Positions 1-11,351 of a stretch of DNA of 64,000 nucleotides are shown piece after piece; within the stretch, counting starts at the first letter, position 1; each line of letters starts with the position of its first letter. The notes under the pieces were generated by a model. That model was not told the origin of the DNA, searched no databases, and saw nothing but the letters and a program-made list of their open reading frames with translations. The stretch spans positions 62,001-126,000 of the forward strand of contig MU616567.1 of assembly GCA_025201705.1 (NCBI GenBank), read 5' to 3'. The position numbers were made by a program, and so were the translations under genes. Source of the DNA: Dissophora ornata (taxonomy: Eukaryota > Mortierellomycota > Mortierellomycetes > Mortierellales > Mortierellaceae).

Positions 1-1086
1 GTGGCATACATGTCACAGGATATGAATGTTGGGCGTAGAATCACCTCGAATCCAGGATCCATTACAACCAGCCCTGCCACGAAAAGACTTTCCTCTAGCT
101 ACCACAACCACATGCATCATCAAGCACATCATCCAACAGCTTATAGGCCAGTGTCCTCTTTGAGGATGTCTCTTGCCAGGTCGGAGTCCGACAGCCCGGA
201 GGCATTGCACCTGTTGCCTGAGGACGATAACCACAACAATGCCGAGATGCCCGATATATCCACAAATGAATCTACTCGACTCTGTAAAAACGAGGGCCAT
301 GCGAGACAACAAAATAGCGATATCGACACAACCTCCGCGAACATAGCCCAGGAGATGGCTTCGCACAAGGAGTTTGAAGAGGACGTAGGCTTTGTCTCTG
401 ACTCTGTTCTAGACTCAACTTCAGAGACTATGGCACATAACAGAGATCCACTTCAGCACTTTGGATCTCTTGGAGACTGGGAAAAGCAGCACGGAGTTGG
501 AGAGGCAATTTCCAATGAAGATGTTGGTGAGGTGGAAGAGCACAATGTGGATTTTGAAACCCGTCTTCCTGAGACTACCAACCGCGATGCTGATACTGAT
601 ATCAGGGATACAGCCAAGGCTTCAAAATTGAGGAGGAGAAGCTCTCACAGCGTTTTGCGGACTCAGGAATACCCTTCCGCTGTCCAATACAAGAGCCATA
701 GTGCTAGCGTTAATGCCACTCTTGGTTTGGCGGCTGGCCTGGGCCTTGAAACGAACTCTGAGCATCCATCGTCGTCGCGGGGCGTAATCCCTCGACCAGA
801 GTCACCGCTTCTTGTACCCGCGGAAAGGAGAAGCCGTGGTGAGAGTGAAGATGATGATGACGGTGTAGATGCAGACGACGATTCTGCGATTGCGCCCTAT
901 GGACAAGGACTTTCGGAAAGGCGGAAAAAGAACAGAAAGTCGTCGTTGCCAGATGACCAATCTGTGCCCCGAAGACGTGTGAGCTTTGGACGGACAGAAA
1001 GCATGGAGACAGAGGCCGTGGAGGACCATGGGCTGGATGGCGATGATGAAGGTTCTCCACAAATATCGCGCAAGTCTGGTTCCTGA
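1..1086 (+). CDS. C-terminal part of an unrecognised low-complexity protein (5' partial)
   Basis: An open frame runs from the first base to a TGA at 1084-1086, so this is the 3' end of a gene that begins outside the window; the GTG at position 1 is not a credible start. The 361 visible residues hold no domain I recognise. They are rich in Ser, Glu, Asp and Arg, with a His-rich patch near residues 35-45 and a strongly acidic run near residue 285 that is followed at once by a basic stretch (RRKKNRK) and further Ser/Arg motifs of the RRxS type. This looks like a disordered, phosphorylatable tail of a larger protein. About 215 bp separate it from the convergent P450 gene. I cannot assign a function. 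Confidence 0.6.
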   Translation: MAYMSQDMNVGRRITSNPGSITTSPATKRLSSSYHNHMHHQAHHPTAYRPVSSLRMSLARSESDSPEALHLLPEDDNHNNAEMPDISTNESTRLCKNEGHARQQNSDIDTTSANIAQEMASHKEFEEDVGFVSDSVLDSTSETMAHNRDPLQHFGSLGDWEKQHGVGEAISNEDVGEVEEHNVDFETRLPETTNRDADTDIRDTAKASKLRRRSSHSVLRTQEYPSAVQYKSHSASVNATLGLAAGLGLETNSEHPSSSRGVIPRPESPLLVPAERRSRGESEDDDDGVDADDDSAIAPYGQGLSERRKKNRKSSLPDDQSVPRRRVSFGRTESMETEAVEDHGLDGDDEGSPQISRKSGS

Positions 1087-1301
1087 GTAAAACAAACAGG
1101 ACCACCGCTCCTCTCCCGGGGTTCAACAATAGTGGCATAATGGCGAAGGTGTTTAGACAGATAGAGCGGCGAAATCCCAAAGTGAACAATATCACGCTGA
1201 TGTTACGCAAAAACTTTTTATTGCTGCTCATATTACACAATGCTACGCTTGGGTGGTATCTCTTTCTGGTTCAGTCGCCAAAGCTATCGACTCTTTTTTT
1301 T

Positions 1302-3376
1302 TTATTCCTCTTTGACATCCCGGCGCCTTGAGATCCTGACAGGGAGACCCTCCAACATGGGCATGGTCACAGAAACTCCATAGGGAGGCAGCTTGGAGGG
1401 CTCCACAAGCGTGATCTCAAGCTTGGAAAGGATCATGCTGATAACAGTCAGCGCCTCGATCGTGGCAAACTGCTGTCCAATGCTAATGTCGATACATTAA
1501 GAAAGTGATGGAAGGCTTAATACCTTATGCATCCGTATCGTCTTCTGCGTCTTTCATTTTCGAGAGATATATCTACTTACCACACTCTGGGTCCCACGTG
1601 GAACGAGCTGAACTTTCCTTGCGAAGGTTTCTCGACGTTGATCCAACGCGAGGGCTTGTACTCCTTAGCATCAGGTCCCCAGATGAGCTCACTCCGGCCC
1701 ATGACGTAGGAGCTCCAAGTGAACCACTCGCCCTTGTAAATCTTGGTGCCGTCGGGCAACACATCGTCTTGGACGCATTGCTTCATGTTTCGTGGTACAG
1801 ACGGGTACAAACGAAGACCTAACAATCATGGTGGCACGGACGTATTAGGAGTGTGGCATATGGAAACGCATGTGAAAATACTGCAAGCCACGCTGGACAA
1901 CTTACTCTCGTACAAACTATGCGGCGCAAGGAAGATATAGAACGATGCTGTGTGAATAAACTAATCAAAAAACAATCACAGCATGGGCAGCCCCTTTTTA
2001 GGATGACACTTCTTACCAGGCCTCGGCGTATTTGAGCTGTTTGTAGGTCTCATAGGTGGGCGAGCTGCCTTGCAGAACATCATCGACCTCGCTGACAAGG
2101 TCTTTCTTGAATTGGGGATCGGCGCCGTCGCGTCCCAAGAGATAGAACATCCATGACAAGGCTTGTGCAGTCGTGTCGCGTCCAGCAATCTGGCAAAAGA
2201 AAGCAGGAAAAAAAAAACCCCCCCCGTGTTAGCAAAAAGTCACGTTTGCCAATATCAAAACTCCATACCTCACTTTTATTGTTCCAGACAGGCGACGAAC
2301 TTACCGTGAAGTTGAGGATGATGGACGAGATGTAATCATCCGTCAAGGGCTGTCCATCCTCATCCTTGGCCTCCATGAACAACTGCAAAAGATCCTTCTT
2401 CTCAGCGTGGTAGCCTTCACGTCGACGCTTCTCGATGATTTCAATTGCATGCTTGCCAATAAGATTCTTGTCGAACTGGGCCTTCTTGTCGACGCCTGTC
2501 AGGTACTCGCGAATTTTCCAGGTCGGGTCCATCAGACGGTCCGAGCAGGTCGCGGTCAGGTCATCGAAAGAAACGGCAAAGTCAACTTTCTCGTCAATGC
2601 TCTCCAGGCATCCGAAGCTCTTTCCAAATGAAATCCTAAATCAAAAAAGGTTTGGTTGTGTTTGATTGTGAGGAGCCTTTTTTTTTTTTTTTTGTTGTGG
2701 GTGTGGGTGTGGGGGAGGGATAATCGACGGCCATGCAGAATATAAATGTATCTGGCTGTACTTACGTTCCGAAACTGTCGAGTGTGAACTTGAGCAACAG
2801 TTCATGCAAATCCACCACCGTACCCTCATCTGCTGCCTTTGTCAAGTGGTCGACCACGCGTTGACCCTCAATCACAAAGACATCACTAGTATACTCTCGG
2901 AAAGCCTTGACGTTGAAGATATGACTGGCCAGCTTGCGCTGAAACTTCCAGTCATGACCATCCGCCGCAAAGATACCATCGCCAAACAGATCCCCCATGG
3001 CACCCTTGAAAATGGGTCCCTTCTCGTAGCTCCAAAAGTTGGTCTTGAGCACATGCTCCACGTTCTCGGGCGTGTCACCTTGGACCATTCGACCGATTAT
3101 GGGCAATGAGATTGACCAAACTGGTCCGAGTTTTGTGTTTTGCTCCAGGAAAAAGTCGTAGAGCTTTGTGCCTGGGATGGAGAGAATAAGGGGCATGTGG
3201 CCTAGGAGGGGGACAGCGCCCTTGGGCTGCTTCAGGTCGGGGCGGCGACGGGTTCCGATGGCGTGGGCGCGGTACTGGTAGAGGATGACAGCACCCAGAG
3301 CAGCAAGGAGCTTCAGGTTGTTGGAGCGAGTTGCATGCTCGAGCACTTGGTCAAAGAATTGGGACACCGCAGTCAT
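1302..3376 (-). CDS. Cytochrome P450 monooxygenase, fatty-acid omega-hydroxylase-like
   Basis: Six exons (3376-2766, 2635-2305, 2189-2017, 1916-1906, 1818-1581, 1482-1302) join to exactly 515 codons, giving a 514-residue P450. Seen: an N-terminal hydrophobic anchor, the proline-rich PKGAVPLLG segment, the I-helix oxygen-activation motif AGRDTT (residues 316-321), the K-helix ExxR as E375-S-L-R378, the meander KPSRW, and the heme-binding loop FHVGPRVCIGQ with ligand Cys455. AGRDTT plus a GPRxCxGQQFA loop is typical of the CYP52/86/94/704 group of alkane and fatty-acid terminal hydroxylases, so an ER-bound fatty-acid hydroxylase is the likely role; the exact substrate is inference. Two oddities: exon 4 is only 11 nt and carries the Glu of ExxR, and the heme Cys codon is split TG|C by the last intron. 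Intron 2 contains a 17-T/A run near 2680. Confidence 0.93.
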
Positions 3377-5150
3377 TTTTGGTTCTACGATTCGTGTGAT
3401 GGTTGCAGGGAGGAAGGAAGGGCAGATGTGAAAAGGGCAAAGAGAGAGGTGAAGCTTGGGCATAAGTTGCTCATGATTTATATACCTGCTGAAGGAACAA
3501 GGGAGCAGAGAGCAAAATATGGGTGGAACTATAACGCAGCAAGGAATATTAGGCGTTTGGCTATGCAAGCACGCACCATTAATCGCTCATACGCCCGAGG
3601 AAGTTCATTTTTGTTGTTCGGATTTCACACCTGGGCAAAATAGAGTATCCGTCGTGCATTTTCTTTCTGTTTTTCCTGACCCATATGTCCATGCCCAATC
3701 GATCGATTGCTGTACCAATTGGAATAGGATGCGAACTCTGAATATTAATAACAAGTGTACTGTACATGGACATGAGGACGGTCAAGCACCTTTTCGATTT
3801 CCGGTGGCCACAAGGTTTATTTGTGTGTCGTGCAGCTGATCGAAGCAACCGACGAGCAACCAAACAAGCAATGCATGGCATGGAACAGATATTGATGAGC
3901 GTGAAACAGAGACCGACGAGCGTGGAGCAGCGACTAACGGACATGGGATGGCGATCGGTGAGCATGGAGAAGCAGCGAGTACAGTAGTGGACAACAGACA
4001 GCGAGAGAACATGCAAGGCACGGTAAGTACGTTGGACCAAGCTGCACCAAAAATAAATGAAATTTCATACCGGTCACTAATGTATTTCGAGCGCATCCAA
4101 GGGCTGTCGGACCACATCATAAATGAATGTACCCAGCAGCATCAACGCTGTGAAGGCACACAGGCAGCGCCGTTGAAGAATGCGTGGCGGATTAGCAGAA
4201 GCACGAAGAGGAGAGGACCTTGCCGTCTCTTCCAGGGTCACTGCTGTAGTTGCCGAAAACCTGATTACCCTCTGCAGAAGAGTCCGAGTTTTTGGTGCAA
4301 CAAACAATGTTGGGCTCAAGAGTGAAAAAGGTGAGCCATGGTGCAAAAATTCAATTGCAGTAGGACGGGAAGAAACGATGCACGAAAATGGAAAAAAAAA
4401 AACAATCAACAATAACCTGCGGGTGTTGTCTGGACCGGGGTCTGGCTCTTTATACTGGGTCATATTCTTGCCGACACGGGCTGGCACGCTGAGGAATCAT
4501 ATATGTCCGCACGATACACAATGCACATAGACTGGACCACGATATCGTCTTGTGTCAACTTGTCTGACTAACCATGCTTAGTCTACAGCTACCCGTTATA
4601 TGTATCGAACTCCTCTTTTGTTCTTCGCATGTTGCCAACAGGTCAGCAGAAATCGCTCTTCCAACAACGATGGGCTCTGATGCATTTAGAATATCATTGA
4701 GAACGAGCTTGGTGCAACAGTCGGTTTTGCTCAAAAGCCAGCTGCTGTGCTTGTGGCTGGAACGGAGAAAATGCAGGATTAGAGTATTTTTTGGAAACAC
4801 GGGATAAAGATGAGAAAGCGAAGGAATAAGCATTGTTATCATGTTATCTTGGCCTGATGCATATCACTCGAAGAAAGGATCTTCGTTCTGAATTCGAACG
4901 AAGCATTTGTTGGCTTGCTTTAGAGACCAAGGTTGGTGGCGCTCCAAAGCTACGCGCCCTTCCTCCAATCAGATGCGACAGCTAGCTGTCGCAGATAGCG
5001 ATGAGCGCGACAATGATCTTTTTCCGCCCCCTTTTTTTTGAATCCTCTCAGTTCTCTCACTCCCTAATTCTCTGACATCTACTCTTCCATTCTCACGAGC
5101 TACTTGTTTTCATTCGCCAGCACCACTTCAACTCGAAAGACTTCACATCC
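3377..5150. other. Intergenic region between divergent P450 and GT15 genes
   Basis: About 1.8 kb separate two divergently transcribed genes. Several open frames of 70-136 codons exist on both strands, but none shows a domain, a plausible splice partner or a clear start context. The right end is C/T-rich and holds a CCAATC box at 4965-4970 and a T-run at 5032-5039 just before the GT15 start, which fits a promoter and leader. I see no RNA gene or repeat here. Confidence 0.6.
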
Positions 5151-6904
5151 ATGATCCAAGCGCCTAGCCGATATGCTAAAATCATCCGTGTCATCGTACC
5201 CTTCGCTGCATTCAGCGGACTTGGTTACCTGTTCCTGATCACCTTTGCGCCACTTCACTTCCAAGCAGCAATGCCAGGCTCTCGGATCGAAGGCACACAG
5301 GGCATCGAGGGTTTTCTAGTCGAACACCCTGAGCTGTCGTGGCAAAAGTCCCCATCCGAGGAGTTGGTCCCCGAGCTTGTTCTTAGAGATGCCTTGGAAA
5401 AGGACCATGTCTACACTGGCGAAGTGGGAGAAAACCACCGCTACATTGGACGGCCGCCATCGAATGGATTGAGTGAGGGTGTACAGTTGGAGCGGCAAGA
5501 GGAGCAAAGGGAATTGCAGCAACAAAGACACCCTTATCAACAACAACACCACCACCACATAGAGGCGCTCGATCAATCACTCGATGCATCGGAGCATCAG
5601 TTTATCCAGGATTACAATGGCAACACGGTCGACTCTGACGATACAAGTGACACGGATATATGGCCTTTTGAGTCCGTAGAGGACCTATTGTGGATTAATG
5701 GCGAGTCAGGTGTAGGACAGCAGGTACATGAAGTTGAAAAGGCAAACGGCGCACTGGTCATCCTCACCTGCGACGATGACCTTCAACTAGCTCGGGAGAC
5801 TATCCGCCAAATTGAGGATCGCTTCAACCGTGGTCGAAACTACCCCTGGGTGGTCCTCTCCCCTTTTCCTCTTTCAGCACGGTCTCAAAATCTGATCAGG
5901 CACCTGTCCATGGGTAACATGACGTTTGGGGCAATCCCACGTGAGCAATGGAGACTCCCAAAGTGGATTGACGCAGCTAAAGTTCGGAACAGGGACTACG
6001 CCAAAATGAAGCTTGGGATGAACAAGACATCCTTGGTCGAGAGGCACAAGTGGCGCTACATGAGTGGTTTCCTAGCTCAGCATGAACTGCTGGATCCGTA
6101 TGAGTTTTTCTGGAGAGTCGACTCCGGTGTTGATATCTTTTGTGACGTTGAGGAGGATCCTATGTTAACGATGAAAAAGTCGGGACAAAAGTTCGGTGAG
6201 GATTATTTTTTCACAAAATAGTTGGAGTGTGTTAATCGTGAAACTTTAGCTTAATTTTTTTTACCGCTTGTTTCTTTAGCTTGGTCATTGTCTTCGTCTG
6301 TTAACGAAGCAGGTGTTTCTGAGGCGTGGTCTGTGATCCAGCGCATCAAAGGCGCTCTTTCACATTTTATCCCTGAAGTAAATGACGAGGACTTCCTGAC
6401 CAGGGAATCCGGAGACATATTGTAAGGACAATGGCCTGGATTGAAGTCAACTGCTCCCCCCTCCCCTCGCTCTAGCTGAATCAAGGACTTATCACTACAC
6501 TGTTTGGTAGCGCCGCGTGCGCTTACGGCGTCCAGAACTCGGTTGCTCGTGTTGACTTTTTCCGCTCTCCAGAGTACGAGGCCTACTTTGAATTTGTCGA
6601 TCAAGAAGGACCAATCTACTATGAGAAATGGGACGACGCAACGGTGATCACGATAGGACTGGCGCTGCTCACGCCTCGTACGGATGTATTGTTCCTGGAG
6701 GAACTTGGCTGGAGCCAAGGAGTGATTGCATACTGTCCCAAGAGCTGTCCCTGTGACCCGGCCTACAATAACCAAGCTCTCCATTTGAGCTGTACGCCGT
6801 TTTGGATGGGACTAGCAAAAAGTCCCGAGATGAAAAGACGGCTGGAATGCAACCCAGACGGGAAATGCAAGTTGTACATCTCCAAATCCATGGCGGCTCT
6901 TTGA
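5151..6904 (+). CDS. KRE2/MNT1-type alpha-1,2-mannosyltransferase homologue (GT15) with altered catalytic motifs
   Basis: Three exons (5151-6195, 6280-6421, 6511-6904) join to 527 codons. The start is the first ATG after a C/T-rich leader and is followed by a type II signal anchor (residues about 10-32), as expected for a Golgi glycosyltransferase. A low-complexity Gln/His stem (residues about 110-145) leads to the GT15 fold: the opening GALVILTCDDDL, then RDYAKMKLGMN, HKWRYMSGF, FFWRVDSGVDIFCDV, VDFFRSPEY and the C-terminal Cys cluster ending SCTPFW. The family normally transfers mannose from GDP-mannose to glycoproteins. Compared with my recollection of yeast Kre2, the EPx metal/nucleotide motif is D324-S-G, the nucleophile-position Glu is Ser406, and the HH pair after IGY is S464-Q465. 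The fold is kept but catalysis is doubtful, so a divergent paralogue or pseudoenzyme is likely. Confidence 0.88.
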
Positions 6905-7535
6905 CAGTTTTGAGAAGTACTTGGTTACTTGAATATAAATATGTCCTTGCTTTGACCCCCCTCTAAATTCCTAACACCATCCGGCGTCAATGCAGACTTG
7001 GAAAAGGCTATTCCGTCTGACTAAGCCTGCCTGGTGTAACACTGGGCAATCAGCGAAGATCAACGACAATAGCCGACGAAGCCGGAGAGTCTGCAATTTT
7101 TTATTTGTACCTTGCTCAACTGCTCTGTTATTCGCATATAAACTAAAGCCTATTCTGGTACCGTAAGTTAGACTAAGGGTTAGTCGCCCATGTGCGGAGG
7201 AAAAGTGCTGTACAAAAACACAACGCTCTGTCATAGCGCTTATCCGGTTATTTGGATCGAGGCGCAACATCGAGTTTGATGCCATTACCGAGGTCGTTTA
7301 TGTGCTGCATGAAGACCAAACAGACCTCTCGTGGCGCTGTGGGATAGATGCCCTGTATTATTGTTCTTCCTCAGAAGAGCATCGCTTCTGATCAGATGCT
7401 TTACATCCATAGACACGATGTTATATTTTAATCGCTTGCACGCTATGAAGCCTTTCTATCGCGATAGTAGTCATGATTAAAACGAACCGCATGAAAAGGC
7501 CGTGTTTACAGGGCTTTATTAGAAGTACTACCAGC
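6905..7535. other. Intergenic, convergent 3' ends of GT15 and PUS10
   Basis: About 630 bp between two convergent stop codons. There is an A/T-rich stretch right after the GT15 stop (near 6930-6950) that could hold its polyadenylation signal. No coding potential, RNA gene or repeat is evident. Confidence 0.55.
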
Positions 7536-9676
7536 TCACTTCAGACAAGAAGGCGGAGGGAACTCCAAGTCAACCTCCAAAACATCCAGCTCCATAATGT
7601 CAGCTTCACATCCGACTATCGACGCAAGACTGGGCAGGTTCCGACCAAGATCGCCGTGGACGAACTCCTTAATATAGGTTCCGGCTTCTGTATGCAAGTG
7701 TACAACCAAGAAGTGGCCCTCCAGTGGAAATGCCTTAAGCGAGTGGATTTGCTTCTTACGAATCATTTGCGCGCGTCTAGAATATTTCACATAAGAATGA
7801 ACATGCTTAGATATGTTCAAGTTCACGAAATACACAGCGATACAATGAAACGCGCACTTGTGTTACCTTTGAAGAACACGGATAGGAGTCTGCTGTTCGA
7901 CGTAAAACGACTTTTTTGTGTACTCGTTCACTGCATCAATCATGGTTTGGTCCACAGGTTTGGACGTCCAACACAAAGCACTGTAACTCTTGGTCTTGGT
8001 TTCTTCGCCATCCTTGATAACTTTGGTGTCCTCAGGTTGGATGGCAGCGAGGCTGCGGACCTGGACCTTCTCCGGCATGATACGATTTATTTGTGCCTCA
8101 AGTTGCATAATGGTCTCTATCGGGAGGCGTGGTATCCTGGGGTTGATCAATTCCATGTAGAACGGTCGTCCATTGCCCAGCATGCGGACATTGGCATCCT
8201 CACGTCCCGCTGTAACAAACTTGTAATCTATGGCCACAAAACGTACTTGATGAGAAGAGTCTGCATGTGTTTGTTCAATTAATATCATGGCCACTTGCGT
8301 GTCTTCATACCGTCAGCTCGGTGCGCAGCTTTCAATGTATCGCAGATAATTCCGGAGACCGAAAGTTCTGCCAGGACAGTTGTGCCCACCGACCAAGGCG
8401 TTTGGCTGACATCGCGGCTGTACTTGAGATAACGACCACCCATATACACAGACTCTCTCATGATCTCAATGGACTCGAGTTTCGGTTTCGTTGCTACGGC
8501 GGTCGGTGGCACACTTCCAACACTGGATAGCAATTACGTTAATCAGTCAGAATGAACTCTATATCGTTACATTCTGGATTGCTGCCAACGCCTTGCTCAA
8601 GTATAACTTACGCAGCAAACCGTCCATCGCTGACGCTTGTAAGAGCCTTCACGACATGGTGTCTGCCGTCTCCGACAATGATGGTTTTCCTCTGTACCAT
8701 ATCATGCGATCCCTCGCAGCTTCTGTTAGATACAGCGCGCCAAAGCATTACATGAATCCTCTAATGACATGACAAGAGAACATCATCCTTACGTTTTCTC
8801 TTTTAGACTTGATGATTAAGCCCGACTCTTTCATCGTCGAAAGAAAAACATGATCGTCTTTGGTCTCCTCATGGTTTATCGACACTTGCATCTTGAGTTC
8901 GCTCTATATGGCGGGGGAAAAGGCGTGGGTTAGAGTTCCAACCCAAATATCGATTTGATCCATGTCGAAGAAACATGTGTTTTCGTTTACCGAAAAGTCC
9001 AGTGTCAGCCCGGTTTCCCTCTCCACAGGCCAGCTGATCAGCAGCTTGAATACTTCCTTGATATCGACCTGACTGATTGGGTAGGCCGAGAGGTGCTGGT
9101 GCCAGTAAATGCTGATCGAGTGGTTTCTGATCAGGGTGCTCGTTGGGAGAGTGACATTCATGTTGAAAGTCGTTGTGATGTAGGCCTCCTGGTTTATGCG
9201 TGCTACGATTTCGTCCACAAAGTCTTCAGCATACTGTACAGTCCCTACGCACGCAATGCACACAGGCTCTGGATCGGTCTGCGAGAGCACTGTTGTTGAT
9301 GCTGGTGGCGTTTCTGCAAGGTAGCGCGACAGGATCTCCTTGATGTCCTTGGAGGAGAGCTCATATATCTCATAGTCACGAACGCCTAAGAATCGGAGCA
9401 TGCATCGGCCGCAGCACGTTACACTGAAAAGGACGTTGATACATGTTGGGTGCTGCAAGAGGGCCTTTAATCCATCCTGAAGAGCCTTGTCTAGCCTTAC
9501 TTTCAGCCCTGCAAGTAGGAAGAGGAGGGTTTTTCAGTAAGCGAGCCGGGAGAATAGGATTGGGGACGCTTCATTGAGTTTGAATCTTCACCTTCCAAGC
9601 GAGTGCTATCGGTATCTCGTCTCAGTCTCTTGGCTTCCTTCTCAAGCTCATCTGATTCGTGCTTCATGCTTGACAT
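7536..9676 (-). CDS. PUS10: tRNA pseudouridine synthase Pus10
   Basis: Pus10 makes pseudouridine in the T-loop of tRNA (position 54/55 in archaea and animals). My exon model (9676-9592, 9508-8943, 8903-8793, 8760-8612, 8522-8311, 8260-7867, 7776-7536) gives 585 residues, against 529 in human. Seen in order: the N-terminal zinc motif CCGRCMLRFLG and its second CxxC (CIAC), GGRYLKYSRDVSQTPW, the catalytic motif AGREDANVRMLGNGRPF whose GRED Asp is the expected nucleophile, TKSYSALCWT, TPIRVLQRR, and the C-terminal HTEAGTYIKEFVHGDLGR. Most junctions are strong GT-AG sites. Two are unusually short: a 39-nt intron (8904-8942) that removes an in-frame TAG, and a 32-nt intron (8761-8792) whose boundaries I consider uncertain. 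The gene is divergent from the tricalbin gene. Confidence 0.93.
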
Positions 9677-11351
9677 TGTCATCCAACGGCTTCAAGGGAT
9701 GTGATGTCTGTGTGCTGTGGGCGAGACGATGTCAGACAGGGACAACAATAATTTTGCTCAGCCACCTGTCCTGTCCTGTCCTGTCTTATTTCCCTCCCCC
9801 CCTTTTTTTTCTTTTAGATTTCCAGCCCTCGACGTTCATTTCATGCGTGTAGCTGTGGGCATGGGCCAGGATATGGCATCGACTCCAACCAGCGTGATAA
9901 GAAATATATGAAAGGATATGGTGTATTTGTATTCTTTTTTTCGGCAACACTTGAACACAGAAGTGTCGAGCAAGGCGATAAGCGCGGGAAGATTGTTTGT
10001 CCACAGTTGCGTGGGACCAAAAGACAGAAGTTTGGGTCCTTTGGAGCAGTACGCCTTAAGGAGAGACAAGACAGGTCCAGGTGCATGAAAATGCACGCTA
10101 CGAATTGAGTTTGCGCGCAACTGCGTTTGGAGTGTCCACAACAGCTCAGTGCTGCTGCTGATGGGACGGAAGGTGCAGCAGCACATACGATGTTGGTATG
10201 CGATATTCATGCACAGGTCCATAAAATAAACCGTTGAGCTTGTCTTGGTCTGGTCTGTCCAGAGACGACGGGTGTTCTTTTGGTGTTGTTGTCCATTCAT
10301 TCGACACCAAGTATCGAGTATGGCCCGGCTGAGCTCAGCCATCGTTCTCCCTTTCCTTCTCGCTTATACTTTTGCTGCAGCCGCACCTGCTTGGCGCGGA
10401 TCTGACACGCCAATCAACAGCCGGCACACTCCGTTCGGCTGTCGTTCTCCGTCAGCTGGACGGCCCTCGACACTCGCGTCTTTTTATTTCCACCCCTCCC
10501 TCTCTCCCGCCCCGCCCTTTCCCTCCCCTCCCTCTCTTCTGCTCTCTTCTGCTCTCTTCCTTCTGTCTTACGCGCTCCCCCTTATTCCCCCTTTTCATCC
10601 TCTCCCGCGAGTAACCGTCAGCAAGAGTCCGAGCCTGCCCTCATCCGTTCGACAATCCTTGTTCACCGCACACAGGTACGGATACAGAATATATAATCAA
10701 CCGCTTGCCAATGAAACGCGTTCCATCTCACAGAGTGGTGAAGGGGAGGAAGGGCGATGCGCAGAAACACATCAGATACGACCGAGCTCCCCCTCTGGCG
10801 ATAGTGCAAAGAATGAAAACGGTGTTGAGCTAGAGCGGGAGGAACCAAAACGAAGGGACGGGTCTGTGTCCGTGAGAGCGTGTTCATATTTCGTACACCA
10901 AAGAAAAAAAAAAGTCCCAACAGTATGGAAACATCGCGGGCAGAAGAATAATGCTGTCCCATGGTGTTGTGGTGCCAGATCTGAATGGAGAAACTAAGAG
11001 AGCGAATACCCTTGTTGGGCGAGAGACAGAGAGAACAGAGTGTCCCTTTTCAGGTCTTCGAAATAGAATTGGCTGTTCATTCATTCTCTCTCATTCTTTT
11101 CCCTTCTCTTCCACAAATACTCTTCCCCTTCTACGCCCGCCCTCCTCGTCGCCTCTTTGTCTACTTCTTACAACTGAGCATTCGTTCTTTTCCCCCTTGA
11201 CCAGGGTGCGCGTTCTATTTGCACATTGCCATTGTCACCGTGAAGTCTTGGCCTGATATGGATATGAATACTCATCGTCGCCACACTTTCTCTTTCAAAT
11301 CTTGCTCGCTGCTTGGTATTGGTACTGGTTCCTTAGTTTCACCGTCTGCGA
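9677..11351. other. Long divergent intergenic region, pyrimidine-rich leader of the tricalbin gene
   Basis: About 1.7 kb between the PUS10 start and the tricalbin start. It carries a CTGTC tandem near 9767-9787 and extended C/T-rich blocks at about 10480-10610 and 11060-11200, the kind of leader seen before other genes in this window. A long open frame through 10245-10997 is mostly a by-product of the C/T bias and has no recognisable domain. I see no RNA gene. Confidence 0.6.

Noticed and set aside
3579..4487. Several 110-153-codon frames on both strands between P450 and GT15
   Set aside because: No domain, no start context, no consistent splice sites; one ends in a hydrophobic stretch but has nothing else in support.
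6196..6904. GT15 gene truncated at 6221
   Set aside because: The stop lies in an intron; splicing 6195 to 6280 and 6421 to 6511 restores the family C-terminus exactly.
8904..8906. PUS10 as a pseudogene because of an in-frame TAG
   Set aside because: All catalytic and zinc motifs are intact and a GT-AG intron of 39 nt removes the stop with the frame preserved.
10245..10997. 250-codon plus-strand open frame
   Set aside because: It lies in a C/T-biased leader where stops are rare; composition is Pro/Ser/Leu-rich with no domain or conserved motif, and it ends before the tricalbin start without a splice link.
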